20,624 nt of DNA from Lachnospiraceae bacterium UBA3814 (GTDB lineage: Bacteria > Bacillota > Clostridia > Lachnospirales > Lachnospiraceae), in contig DFEA01000022.1 in the NCBI GenBank assembly GCA_002368575.1, positions 1 to 20,624 on the forward strand, read 5' to 3'. A model generated the notes under the pieces. It did no database searches. It was not told where the DNA came from and worked only from the letters and a program-made list of their open reading frames with translations. A program made the position numbers and the translations under genes. Below are positions 1 to 7,752 of this stretch, one piece after another. The first letter of the stretch is position 1; each line of letters starts with the position of its first letter.

Positions 1-104
1 CTTTCAACAACTCGCTTCACAGTTACCAAGGGAATTTAGTACGCGAGCTCAAACAGGGTTGAAAGGTTTTCCATAAAAATCGCTTTTCGTTAAGTGAGTT
101 GCGC

Positions 105-127
105 AAAAGCTCAGATACGGGCTTTTT
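105..127 (+). terminator. Weak intrinsic terminator candidate
   Basis: AAAAGC (105-110) pairs with GCTTTT (121-126), leaving a 10-nt loop, and the right arm runs into a five-T tract. It could end a gene lying left of the window. The stem is only six base pairs and mostly A:T, so this is a tentative call. The flanking 1-220 region has no other convincing gene. Confidence 0.25.
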
Positions 128-220
128 ATGATCCGCATATCCCGCCGGGGTTATGAGGGTATGCAACAGTTCACCGAAGGAAATGTAATGAGGATAGTAA
201 GCGATCGTTCCGGGTCGTCA

Positions 221-249
221 TTGAATTAAACGGGATTTGTGAGTATAAT
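221..249 (+). promoter_or_regulatory. Sigma-A type promoter upstream of LprI remnant and PilZ gene
   Basis: TTGAAT (221-226) and a perfect TATAAT (244-249) are separated by exactly 17 bases. Transcription would start near 256, just after a GGAG sequence (254-257), and would cross the LprI-like fragment and reach the PilZ gene at 567. The unusually short distance from the -10 box to the GGAG suggests that the sequence between promoter and fragment has been rearranged, or that the real user is the PilZ gene with a long leader. Confidence 0.5.
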
Positions 250-261
250 ACGAGGAGTAAG

Positions 262-477
262 GTAAGAATCGATACCCTTAAGCATAAAGGTGCCGATGAA
301 ATGGAGAAGCTGACAGAAGAGCAGAGAGCCTGGATAAGGGAGAAGGAGAAGGCTGTCAGCGATGCGGGGGCGGAGTTTGAGGGAGGCTCCATTCAGCCTC
401 TCATAGAAAACGGCGAAGCCTCGGAATGGACCGAAAAAAGGGTCAGGGAGCTTATGGAAGCATACATGGAGCAGTAA
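262..477 (+). pseudogene. Truncated LprI-like (DUF1311) domain remnant
   Basis: The plus-strand frame ending in TAA at 475-477 reads EMEKLTEEQRAWIREKEKA, followed by a GGS motif and TEKRVRELMEAY. This resembles the C-terminal half of the LprI / DUF1311 domain (L..EQ.AWI...., GGS, T..R...L). The family normally begins with a Cys-containing, Asp/Leu/Asn-rich helix, which is missing. Upstream the frame is open only back to a TGA at 154-156, and the first in-frame ATG (301) has no Shine-Dalgarno. I read it as a 5'-truncated remnant. Assignment rests on motif memory, not a search, and a small functional protein starting at 301 is possible. Confidence 0.4.
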
Positions 478-566
478 ATCTCCGGTATAAAAGAGAGTTT
501 GGTAAATGCGGGCAGGCAGATCGGTGCAGACATTGCGTCTGCGAGCATAAAAAACGGGGGGTAAAT

Positions 567-980
567 ATGGAAGAGCTGTCAGCGGGTAAGGCGTCTAAGG
601 GCAAGCCTGTCGATGAAAGGGACAGGAGGTCATACTCACGTATGAGCCTTGAAATAAAAGCCTGTGTCTTTTTTAAACAGATAAGCGGTGAAGTGCCCTG
701 CAGGATACGGAATATCAGTGAAAAGGGACTGTCTCTTGAGGTGGAGCCCTTTGAGGGCGATGCAGAGCATCTCATAAAGGGAAATGCCCTTGATCTTCAG
801 TTTGTGGACAATTTCACCTTTGGAAGGGATGTTGAGTCTGATGTGATCAATATAAGATGCGTGATCAGACATGTTGAAAGGGAAGACGGAATCTTCGTGC
901 TGGGATGTTATGTAAGCTCGGCGGATTATGAAAGGTACGTGCGACACAGAGAAGTAAGCGGGATACTGGGCAATTCATAG
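567..980 (+). CDS. PilZ domain protein (c-di-GMP receptor)
   Basis: A 137-residue protein made almost wholly of one PilZ domain. Both parts of the c-di-GMP signature are intact: RxxxR at residues 20-24 (RSYSR) and N-x-S-x-x-G at 48-53 (NISEKG). It should therefore bind cyclic di-GMP and act as a small cytoplasmic effector; its target is unknown. The ATG at 567 is chosen because a GGGGGG Shine-Dalgarno sits about five bases upstream; an earlier in-frame ATG at 426 would add a Cys-rich stretch overlapping the LprI remnant in another frame. A GGDEF cyclase is encoded 600 bp downstream and an HD-GYP protein at the far end of the window. Confidence 0.85.
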   Translation: MEELSAGKASKGKPVDERDRRSYSRMSLEIKACVFFKQISGEVPCRIRNISEKGLSLEVEPFEGDAEHLIKGNALDLQFVDNFTFGRDVESDVINIRCVIRHVEREDGIFVLGCYVSSADYERYVRHREVSGILGNS

Positions 981-1034
981 CTGCGGCAGCCGGATCAGAT
1001 CCGTTCACCGTAAACGGGCTGTGGGAAAGTGCGT

Positions 1035-1069
1035 AAAAAGGCTCCCTGTCCTTTCACGGACAGGGAGCC
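1035..1069 (-). terminator. Intrinsic terminator of the double-glycine-leader gene
   Basis: A perfect 12-bp stem, GGCTCCCTGTCC (1040-1051) with GGACAGGGAGCC (1058-1069), closes a six-base loop. On the minus strand it is followed directly by five U residues (AAAAA at 1035-1039 on the plus strand). It lies just after the stop codon of the minus-strand gene at 1092. No T tract follows it on the plus strand, so termination of the PilZ transcript here would be inefficient. Confidence 0.85.
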
Positions 1070-1091
1070 GATAGTGTTATATGCCGACTCT

Positions 1092-1373
1092 TTATCTTAT
1101 TATAGCGTAACCGCTACGCAGTCTCTGGACATTGTCCCAGTTGATCTGAGTAATGTCGTCGGTATTCATGCCGCCGAAGGACTTTACTGCCCAGATGGTG
1201 GCCTCCTGCTGGGATGAAAACCTGCCGAGCACGTTGCCGTTGGTATTATCTATGACCTCCCAGGGATGATTCGGATCCGAGCCCTGAATACCGCTTGCGT
1301 TAAATAAAAAGCCGCCTGATACAGCATTTAATTCCTCATCATTAAGTATATTATTCTTCAGTGATTCTTTCAT
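1092..1373 (-). CDS. Small secreted-type protein with double-glycine leader
   Basis: A 93-residue protein. Its N-terminus NILNDEELNAVSGG (residues 8-21) matches the bacteriocin-type double-glycine leader (acidic/hydrophobic helix ending in GG), normally cut by the C39 peptidase domain of an ABC exporter. The predicted cargo is about 72 residues, has no Cys, and contains a W-EVID...G.VLGRFSS segment and a C-terminal NWDNVQRLR motif. No lanthipeptide-like Ser/Thr/Cys pattern is visible, so it may be exported unmodified. AAGGAGG lies about seven bases before the ATG. It has its own promoter (1419-1447) and terminator (1035-1069), so it is monocistronic. Its leader resembles those of the genes at 8900 and 8562. 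No exporter is encoded in the window; function is unknown. Confidence 0.75.
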   Translation of the reverse strand: MKESLKNNILNDEELNAVSGGFLFNASGIQGSDPNHPWEVIDNTNGNVLGRFSSQQEATIWAVKSFGGMNTDDITQINWDNVQRLRSGYAIIR

Positions 1374-1418
1374 GATAATTTCCTCCTTGGATCAATGTTG
1401 TTTGCTTGTTTCTATTAT

Positions 1419-1447
1419 TTTATACGACATTATGAAATGATTGGCAA
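1419..1447 (-). promoter_or_regulatory. Promoter of double-glycine-leader gene 1
   Basis: On the minus strand TTGCCA (1442-1447) and TATAAA (1419-1424) are 17 bases apart, and the start codon lies 45 bases beyond the -10 box. The same two hexamers with the same spacing, each with CG before the -10 box, occur upstream of the related gene at 8900-9142. The region is A/T-rich on its upstream side, including two near-tandem ATTTTTGA blocks around 1451-1466. Confidence 0.65.
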
Positions 1448-1493
1448 ATAATTTTTGAATTTTTGAGAAAAACATATATCCGCTCAGAGGCTA

Positions 1494-1522
1494 TTGATTT
1501 TAAAAATATTTGCAGATATTAT
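1494..1522 (+). promoter_or_regulatory. Promoter of the FHA-GGDEF operon
   Basis: TTGATT (1494-1499) and TATTAT (1517-1522) are separated by 17 bases, 46 bases ahead of the chosen ATG at 1569. It diverges from the minus-strand promoter at 1419-1447; only about 46 bases separate the two -35 boxes, so a regulator binding there could affect both transcripts. Confidence 0.5.
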
Positions 1523-1568
1523 ATATATAGTTTTGTTTTCAGGGGATAGCAGGGGAAGTATACAGGCA

Positions 1569-2507
1569 ATGACAGACAATAACAGAGACAATACCGAAAT
1601 AATCTTAGATGGTATAGGGGCTGCCGAACAGGATCGGAGCCCTGACATAATTCCGACGCTGTTTGTATGCCAGGGGCGCACGATCACGGAATACAGGCTC
1701 ATGGGACGTCAGGAGATGGGCCGGCCGGCGTATGATTCGGCACCGGACATCCCGGTCTTTGACCGCTTCGTGTCCAGAAAGCACGGCTTCTTTGATACGG
1801 AGGTCGGAGAGTCCTTCTATACGGCCGCTGAGACGACTAACGGGATCCTGTATAAGGGCCAGCTTCTGACGCCCGGCGACAGGGTATCGTTAAAGGACGG
1901 GGATGAGCTCATTATTCCCTCTGGCAGTGTATCCGAAGGGCAGTCCGTCATACTTATATATGTATGCACAGAGGCAAGGCTGGACCTGTGGCATGAATTC
2001 AAGCAGGCTTCAAAGGATAAGCTTACGGGTCTTTACGGCAGGGACAGCTTTACCGTCTGGTGGTATCAGAACTGCAGGAAGAAGGACTATTCGGAGGCGG
2101 TGCTCTTCATCCTTGACCTTGATGATTTCAAACAGATAAATGATCAGAAGGGTCATAACGAGGGAGACGCGGCCCTGCGTCTGGTAGCGGATCAGCTGAG
2201 GCACGCAGTGAGGTATGAATATCAGGTGTGCCGGTGGGGCGGAGACGAATTTGTGGGAATAATCCCGGGAAACACGGTCGAGGCAGGAAACCGCCTTAAG
2301 GAAATAAGCAAAAGGATAGAGAAGTACTCGTCATACGGGGGAACGCCTGTCTCTGTGAGCATAGGCTATGTGGACGTGAAGCTTCCGGGAAACCTCTATG
2401 ACATGGCAGGGATCCTTGAGCTTGCCGACAAGGCTCTGTACAAGGTAAAGAGCTCAGGCAAAAGGGGCATAGTGTGTTACAAATCCGGCAAAAAAAAGGA
2501 AAATTAG
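1569..2507 (+). CDS. FHA-GGDEF diguanylate cyclase
   Basis: A 312-residue protein with an N-terminal FHA domain (about residues 28-135, with phosphopeptide-binding type motifs VSRKHG and NGILYKG) and a C-terminal GGDEF domain. The domain start KLTGLYGRDSF and the catalytic WGGDEF (GGDEF at 224-228) are intact, so it should make c-di-GMP from two GTP. The inhibitory RxxD I-site expected just before the active site reads RYEY, so product inhibition is probably absent. FHA suggests control by binding a phosphothreonine protein. The ATG at 1569 is preferred over a TTG at 1494 that falls within the promoter; AGGGGAAG lies about ten bases upstream. It is first in an operon, and the next gene starts four bases after its stop. 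Confidence 0.85.
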   Translation: MTDNNRDNTEIILDGIGAAEQDRSPDIIPTLFVCQGRTITEYRLMGRQEMGRPAYDSAPDIPVFDRFVSRKHGFFDTEVGESFYTAAETTNGILYKGQLLTPGDRVSLKDGDELIIPSGSVSEGQSVILIYVCTEARLDLWHEFKQASKDKLTGLYGRDSFTVWWYQNCRKKDYSEAVLFILDLDDFKQINDQKGHNEGDAALRLVADQLRHAVRYEYQVCRWGGDEFVGIIPGNTVEAGNRLKEISKRIEKYSSYGGTPVSVSIGYVDVKLPGNLYDMAGILELADKALYKVKSSGKRGIVCYKSGKKKEN

Positions 2508-2511
2508 TCAT

Positions 2512-3582
2512 ATGGACGGTTTTTACTGCAATGAGTGTTATAAGGCGGATCTGACGGAGTTTTCGGAGCAGGTGCTTAACATATCCGGCGTTGCTTCTCC
2601 GAATGCGGAGAGGGAGATAATGTATCTGGCGGATGCGGGAAACACGGTTGCTTTAAAGCTTTGCGCCGATCTTGTCTTTTATCGGAAGATACTGCGCAGG
2701 AGGCCTTATTCCGAGGCCTTTGCTCTTTATCTGAGATCTTCGGATATCGTTATCGGAGAGGACGGAGGGTGGCGTTCACAGGGCTCCTCATACCCGGTCG
2801 CCTACTGGATGCTTGGCTATTATCTGGTAAATTACAAAAGGGAATCGGGTTTAAAGCACAGCGAGACAATAGAGACCATCGAGGGCATGACTATAGAAAA
2901 AAGGCTTGAGACGGCCTTTTATCTGGCGCTCTCCTGCATAGAGCATATCGACGTTCCGGGAGCGTACAATCTCATCGGACGTATCCTCAAGGAGATATCA
3001 GAGGATACGGCGCTTTTTAATTCCCTTGGCGGGCAGGTAAGTAATGCCCTGAAGGAGTCCGGGGCCTTTAAGAAGATGGCCGGAAAGGTTGATCCTTCCT
3101 CGGCATCCGGGCTGTCCGGGGCTTCCGAGCTGTTCTTTAAGAGGGCTGCCTCGGAAGGCTATGTATATGCCTGCAATAACCTTGCGGCAAGGGAGGCCGG
3201 GGCTATACTGGCTCTTGCGCAAAGGGATAAGGAGGATCCTGAGATCCCTGAAAGGGTCAGGAAATATACAGAATATCTTAAGCGTGCCGCGGACAAATAC
3301 GAGCCCTACGCGGCAAACAGGCTGGGACTTTTCTATATTAACGGTGAGATACGGGGAAGTGAGGGGTCCTTTCATTACCGCAGGCATATCGCCCCCTCTC
3401 TTGCCAAGGATTATTTTATGAAGGCCACGGTATATCCGGATGCGAATTCGGCGTGGGCTTATTATAATCTCATAAGATATTTTCATAAGGATTACGACAG
3501 CAATATCGATCTGCTTAACGAGCATATGAGCAAGATAAAGGAACTGAATCCCAGGATATATGAGCTCGCGATAGAGCTCTGA
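2512..3582 (+). CDS. SEL1-like (TPR-type) repeat protein
   Basis: A 356-residue soluble protein with helical repeats of SEL1 type. Visible units include FFKRAASEGYVYACNNLA, EYLKRAADKYEPYAANRLG and a late unit DYFMKATVYPDANSAWAYYN (about residues 200-340). Repeats in the first half are more degenerate. The N-terminus has a CNEC pair within the first ten residues. SEL1 repeats usually scaffold protein-protein contacts, often in signalling, so an adaptor role between the FHA-GGDEF protein and the following gene product is plausible but inferred. The start is four bases after the previous stop with AAGGAAAA about ten bases upstream, indicating translational coupling. No signal peptide or membrane segment. 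Confidence 0.7.
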   Translation: MDGFYCNECYKADLTEFSEQVLNISGVASPNAEREIMYLADAGNTVALKLCADLVFYRKILRRRPYSEAFALYLRSSDIVIGEDGGWRSQGSSYPVAYWMLGYYLVNYKRESGLKHSETIETIEGMTIEKRLETAFYLALSCIEHIDVPGAYNLIGRILKEISEDTALFNSLGGQVSNALKESGAFKKMAGKVDPSSASGLSGASELFFKRAASEGYVYACNNLAAREAGAILALAQRDKEDPEIPERVRKYTEYLKRAADKYEPYAANRLGLFYINGEIRGSEGSFHYRRHIAPSLAKDYFMKATVYPDANSAWAYYNLIRYFHKDYDSNIDLLNEHMSKIKELNPRIYELAIEL

Positions 3583-3628
3583 GGCCTGAAGAAGGGCACC
3601 GCGGCCGGTATGGCGGCAGAGGAATGTG

Positions 3629-4609
3629 ATGGAAGCAGGGGCTGTATACGGTAAGGACGTTATATGGACTCTTGCGGAGACCTACAACCAGCTTTATTTA
3701 AGGCCGGGGGAGGAGGGTGAAGCAGAGTACAGGGAGGTTGTCTTAAGGGGTGAAGAACCCCTGAAGCGGTCTCTTTCTCATTTTATTACGGATGACAGAG
3801 ACAGGATGAGCTTTGAGGAAACTCCTGCCGGCTCTGTAAGGGTGATAACTCTTTACAACAGAAGGGATTTTGAGACCTTTCTGCAGATAATGGCAGAGAG
3901 GTGCAAAAGGACTGAGATACCTGCCTCTCAGGGGGCCTCATACCTTGGAGGCGTCATAAACTGGAGAAGGATAGAGGCGCATGAACGGGAGTTTTACAGA
4001 AAGGAGCTTGAAAAGGGCAATACCGAGCCTGACTGGGACAGCGAGTTTGAACGCTTCACCTCGGACGGGAACAATTTTAAGGATGCTCTTATCATCTTAA
4101 GCGTCGGTCCCTACAGCGGAGTTTCGGCGGACAGGGCAGGGTTGCCTTATGAGGAATGGATCGAAAGGTCGGATGTCATAAGAAGGTATCACGAATGTAC
4201 CCACTTTATATGCAGGAGGCTCTTTCCTGAGGATAAGGATCCTGTGTGGGATGAGGTGGTGGCGGACTGTACAGGAGTTTACGCCGCCTTCGGAAGGCTT
4301 TTGCCTGAAATGGTAGAGCTTTTTTTAGGGATAGGGACAAAGGACGGAAGGCCCTGCTATACGGGCGGAAGGCTTGAAAATTATCTGGACGGCATTAAGG
4401 AGGGCGCGTGGCCCGGTGCCGTAAATTCGGATGCCGGAGAAATGCCGGCACAGGAGAGGCTTGACCTCCTTTCCGTAAGGATACATGAGATACTTAAGGA
4501 GTTTGAGGTTATTTCCGGGGAGGAGCCGGGGGTGCCGGTCTATGAGCTTATGCTTAAGCTTGAAAAGCAGCACGGAAATATGATCAAAGGAAATCGGATG
4601 AATTATTAA
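3629..4609 (+). CDS. Putative zinc metalloprotease, HExxH type
   Basis: A 326-residue soluble protein with no recognised named family. HECTH at residues 188-192 fits the zincin HExxH motif. WDEVVAD follows, with Glu209 seventeen residues later, resembling the NExxxD helix that gives the third zinc ligand in gluzincins. These are the main conserved-looking features; the N-terminal 180 residues are unassigned. There is no signal peptide, so any proteolysis would be cytoplasmic. The GTG at 3626 directly precedes this ATG; the ATG is chosen because AGAGGA then sits five bases upstream. It is third gene of the operon, following the SEL1 protein. The motif could belong to a catalytically inactive relative, so activity is an inference. 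Confidence 0.6.
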   Translation: MEAGAVYGKDVIWTLAETYNQLYLRPGEEGEAEYREVVLRGEEPLKRSLSHFITDDRDRMSFEETPAGSVRVITLYNRRDFETFLQIMAERCKRTEIPASQGASYLGGVINWRRIEAHEREFYRKELEKGNTEPDWDSEFERFTSDGNNFKDALIILSVGPYSGVSADRAGLPYEEWIERSDVIRRYHECTHFICRRLFPEDKDPVWDEVVADCTGVYAAFGRLLPEMVELFLGIGTKDGRPCYTGGRLENYLDGIKEGAWPGAVNSDAGEMPAQERLDLLSVRIHEILKEFEVISGEEPGVPVYELMLKLEKQHGNMIKGNRMNY

Positions 4610-4633
4610 AAAAGGCAGGGCATCGGTTCTGAT

Positions 4634-7600
4634 ATGATGAAGCTTATCAATAACAGAAATATCATAAATGTGATCCTTATGGGGAGCCTGGTCGTTGCGT
4701 CTGTTCTTATCCTGGGCACGGTATGGACCGGGAAAAACGCAAGCAGGGATACGGAGACTGCGGTACATAACGTAAGCCTTCTGTATCTTGACGAGCTGGC
4801 CGGCAGACGGGAGCAGGTAGTCTCATCCACCCTGAACGGGTATATAAACGACCTTGATGTGGCGCTTGGGATCATGGAAAAGCATGACGTTGAGAGCGTG
4901 GACAGCCTTCAGGCATATCAGGCAAGGATGAAGCAGCTTTACAGTCTTGAGAAGTTTGCCTTTGTAAATGAGGAGGGTCTTATCTATACCTCCAGGGGGA
5001 CAAGAAGTGACATAGACCAGTATCTTTTTGACCCGCAGACGATCTCCGGGCCCGAGATCTCCATCAAAAACAATGACGGGAACGATAAAAAGGTAGTGAT
5101 CGCCGTTCCCGTTGATTCCATTCCCTTTGATGGTCATTATCTGGTGGCGTGCTTCATGGAGATAGACATGGATCATCTGCTTCAGGAGATATCCCTGCAG
5201 GCAGAGAACAACAGCACTACCTTCTGCAATATTTATACCACTGAGGGTGCCTCCCTTACAAATATCGTTTTAGGAGGGCTTGCAAGCGGGAATAACCTTC
5301 TTGCCGCGCTTGAGGACGCGGATCTCGAAGACGGATATGATATCGAAATAATGAGAGAGGATTTCCTGTCCCAGAGAAAGGGCGTTGTTTCATTTGATTA
5401 TAACGGCGTAAAGGAGACTCTCTATTATGTTCCGATACATAGGACAAACTGGATGCTCACCTATCTTATCAGGGAAAGCGTGATAAGTGAGCAGATCAAT
5501 ACCATTTCCCAGGGCATCATAAGAAGGAGCTTTTTACAGTCCGTGCTTACAGCCCTGGTGTTTGTGGGCATATGTGCCTTTCTTATATATCAGACGAGGA
5601 AGGCCGCAAGGCTCATGGTGGAAAAGGAGACCAATGAAATCACCCAGCAGGAGCTTGAAGAGAGGATAGCGCTTCAGGACGAGCTTTTGGAGCAGGAGAA
5701 GAAGAGAACGGAGCAGGACAGCATGATCACAGCCCTTGCCTCTGATTACCGAAGCGTATACTACGTCGATCTTGACCGGGATGACAGCATCTGCTACCGC
5801 AGTGACAGCAAGATGGAGGACTACATCGCCGAGGGAGAGCATTTTCGCTTCCATAGTGTATTCGCCGAATACGCGCACAAATATGTGGCGGAGGATTACC
5901 GTGACGGCTTTATGAAATTCATAGAGCCCGACTCTATCCGGGCGGGCCTTGAGAAGGAGGAGATCATCGCCTACCGGTACCTGGTAAGAAGAGACGGCAG
6001 GGAAAGCTATGAGATGCTAAGGATGGCCGGGGTCAGGCATCCGGAGGATCGGGACGATAACATGATCCACGCGGTAGGCGCGGGCTTTACCGACATAGAT
6101 TCCGAAATGAGGGAGGCGCTGGATAAGAACCAGGCCTTAAGCGACGCCTTAAAGACCGCCGAGGAGGCCAACAAGGCAAAAACAGCCTTCCTTTCCAACA
6201 TGAGCCACGAGATCAGGACGCCCATGAACGCCATCATAGGCCTTGACAGTCTTGCCCTGCATGAACCGGATCTGCCGGAGTCTGTAAAGAGCTATCTCGA
6301 AAAGATAGGAAGCTCCGCAGAGCATCTTCTGAGTCTGATAAACGATATCCTGGATATGTCGAGGATCGAATCCGGACGGATGAGCCTGCGTAATGAGGAG
6401 TTTGCCTTCCCGAAGCTATTAGAGCAGATAAACATCATCATGAACGGGCAGTGCGAGGACAAGGGGCTTGAATACAACTGTCATGTAAGCGGCGATATCG
6501 CGGATTATTACATCGGGGACAGTACAAAGCTCAGGCAGGTGCTCATAAACATTCTGGGAAACGCTGTCAAATTTACTCCCGAGGGAGGAAAGGTGGAGTT
6601 CTCCGTTGAGAAGGTCGCGGGCTTTGACGGGAAGAGTACGCTCAGGTTCTCAATCAGGGATACCGGGATCGGCATGAGCAGGGAATATCTTCCGAGGATA
6701 TTTGACACCTTCAGTCAGGAGGATTCAGGCGCCACCAATAAGTACGGCAGCTCCGGGCTCGGAATGGCCATCACAAAGAGCATCGTTGAGATGATGAACG
6801 GTAAGATCGAGGTGACCAGCGAAAAGGGTGTGGGGACGGAGTTTACCGTTACGATCACTCTGATGGATTCGGATAAAAGGATATCCGAGGAGGATAAGGA
6901 CATCGAGATACGTCCTCATGAAATCAGCGTTCTGGTTATAGATGATGATCCTGTGGCCTGCGATCACGCAAAGCTGGTGCTTGACAAGGCAGGCATAGCC
7001 TCTGAGATCGCTGCCTCCGGCGAGGAAGCGCTGGAAATGGTGAAGGTCAGAAAGGCCAGGCAGGAGCCCTATAATCTTATCATAGTAGACCTGAGAATGC
7101 CGGGCATGGACGGAGTGGAGACCACCAGAGAGATACGCTCGATAATCGGCGACGAATCCGCTATCATTATCCTTACCGCCTACAGCTGGGACGATATACA
7201 TGAGGAGGCCAGGGCTGCCGGAGTCGACAGCTTTATCTCAAAGCCTCTGTTTACGGGAAGCCTCTTAGAGGAGTTCAAGGAGGCGCTTAAGAGAAGGAGA
7301 GCCGCTTCGGAAAAGCAGGCCGCCAAGGCGGACCTTGACGGAAGAAGGATACTTCTGGCTGAGGATATGGAAATAAATGCCGAGATCATGATGGAGATAC
7401 TTAAGACCAGAAATATCACGGCAGAGCTTGCCTCAAACGGAAGGATCGCGGTTGAGATGTTTTCGGAAAGCCCCGTGGGGTATTATGACGCGATCCTTAT
7501 GGACATGAGGATGCCTGAGATGGACGGACTTACCGCCACAGCAAGGATAAGGGAGATGAAGAGAGAGGATGCGGCAAGCATTCCCGTTATCGCCCTTACC

Positions 7601-7720
7601 GCAAACGCTTTTGACGAGGATGTGCAGCGGAGCCTACAGGCGGGGCTTAATGCCCATCTGAGCAAGCCCGTGCAGCCGGATATCCTGTTTGAAACACTGG
7701 AAAAAATGATAAAGGCCTGA
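4634..7720 (+). CDS. Membrane hybrid sensor histidine kinase with two receiver domains
   Basis: A 1028-residue protein. Order: transmembrane helix (about 10-30), extracellular Cache-like sensor (about 33-295), second helix (about 300-320), coiled coil (325-370), PAS-like region (375-500), HisKA with phospho-His525 (SHEIRTPMN), HATPase with N (LINILGNAVKF) and G boxes (DTGIGM, SSGLGMA), then two receivers with Asp819 (VDLRMPGMDG) and Asp957 (MDMRMPEMDG). No HPt domain is fused, so a separate phosphotransfer partner is expected if it is a phosphorelay. The ligand is unknown. The start is the first of two adjacent ATGs; the Shine-Dalgarno is weak, and the gene begins 24 bases after the previous stop. 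It sits fourth in the operon, linking an outside signal to the GGDEF/SEL1/protease set by context only. Confidence 0.9.
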   Translation: MMKLINNRNIINVILMGSLVVASVLILGTVWTGKNASRDTETAVHNVSLLYLDELAGRREQVVSSTLNGYINDLDVALGIMEKHDVESVDSLQAYQARMKQLYSLEKFAFVNEEGLIYTSRGTRSDIDQYLFDPQTISGPEISIKNNDGNDKKVVIAVPVDSIPFDGHYLVACFMEIDMDHLLQEISLQAENNSTTFCNIYTTEGASLTNIVLGGLASGNNLLAALEDADLEDGYDIEIMREDFLSQRKGVVSFDYNGVKETLYYVPIHRTNWMLTYLIRESVISEQINTISQGIIRRSFLQSVLTALVFVGICAFLIYQTRKAARLMVEKETNEITQQELEERIALQDELLEQEKKRTEQDSMITALASDYRSVYYVDLDRDDSICYRSDSKMEDYIAEGEHFRFHSVFAEYAHKYVAEDYRDGFMKFIEPDSIRAGLEKEEIIAYRYLVRRDGRESYEMLRMAGVRHPEDRDDNMIHAVGAGFTDIDSEMREALDKNQALSDALKTAEEANKAKTAFLSNMSHEIRTPMNAIIGLDSLALHEPDLPESVKSYLEKIGSSAEHLLSLINDILDMSRIESGRMSLRNEEFAFPKLLEQINIIMNGQCEDKGLEYNCHVSGDIADYYIGDSTKLRQVLINILGNAVKFTPEGGKVEFSVEKVAGFDGKSTLRFSIRDTGIGMSREYLPRIFDTFSQEDSGATNKYGSSGLGMAITKSIVEMMNGKIEVTSEKGVGTEFTVTITLMDSDKRISEEDKDIEIRPHEISVLVIDDDPVACDHAKLVLDKAGIASEIAASGEEALEMVKVRKARQEPYNLIIVDLRMPGMDGVETTREIRSIIGDESAIIILTAYSWDDIHEEARAAGVDSFISKPLFTGSLLEEFKEALKRRRAASEKQAAKADLDGRRILLAEDMEINAEIMMEILKTRNITAELASNGRIAVEMFSESPVGYYDAILMDMRMPEMDGLTATARIREMKREDAASIPVIALTANAFDEDVQRSLQAGLNAHLSKPVQPDILFETLEKMIKA

Positions 7721-7752
7721 CAGGGCCTTATGGCGCAGATAAGGAGTGAGAA

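Noticed and set aside
1..65. Inverted repeat CTTTCAAC (1-8) with GTTGAAAG (58-65) and inner CTCGC/GCGAG
   Set aside because: Stems are short, the loops are unequal and the window edge cuts the context; chance pairing is plausible.
128..229. Small ORF ending MRIVSDRSGSSLN, with AAGGAAAT before its internal ATG at 188
   Set aside because: Only 13 to 33 codons, no family recognised and no supporting context; could be a remnant. Not confident enough to annotate.
426..566. Longer N-terminus for the PilZ protein
   Set aside because: The extension has no ribosome site, overlaps the LprI remnant in another frame and is unlike PilZ; ATG 567 has a strong Shine-Dalgarno.
981..1022. Plus-strand terminator for the PilZ gene (CAGCC...GGCTG, CCGTT...AACGG)
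   Set aside because: Short stems and no following T tract.
1494..1568. TTG start giving a hydrophobic N-terminus to the FHA-GGDEF protein
   Set aside because: The TTG coincides with the -35 box of a good promoter and has no ribosome site.
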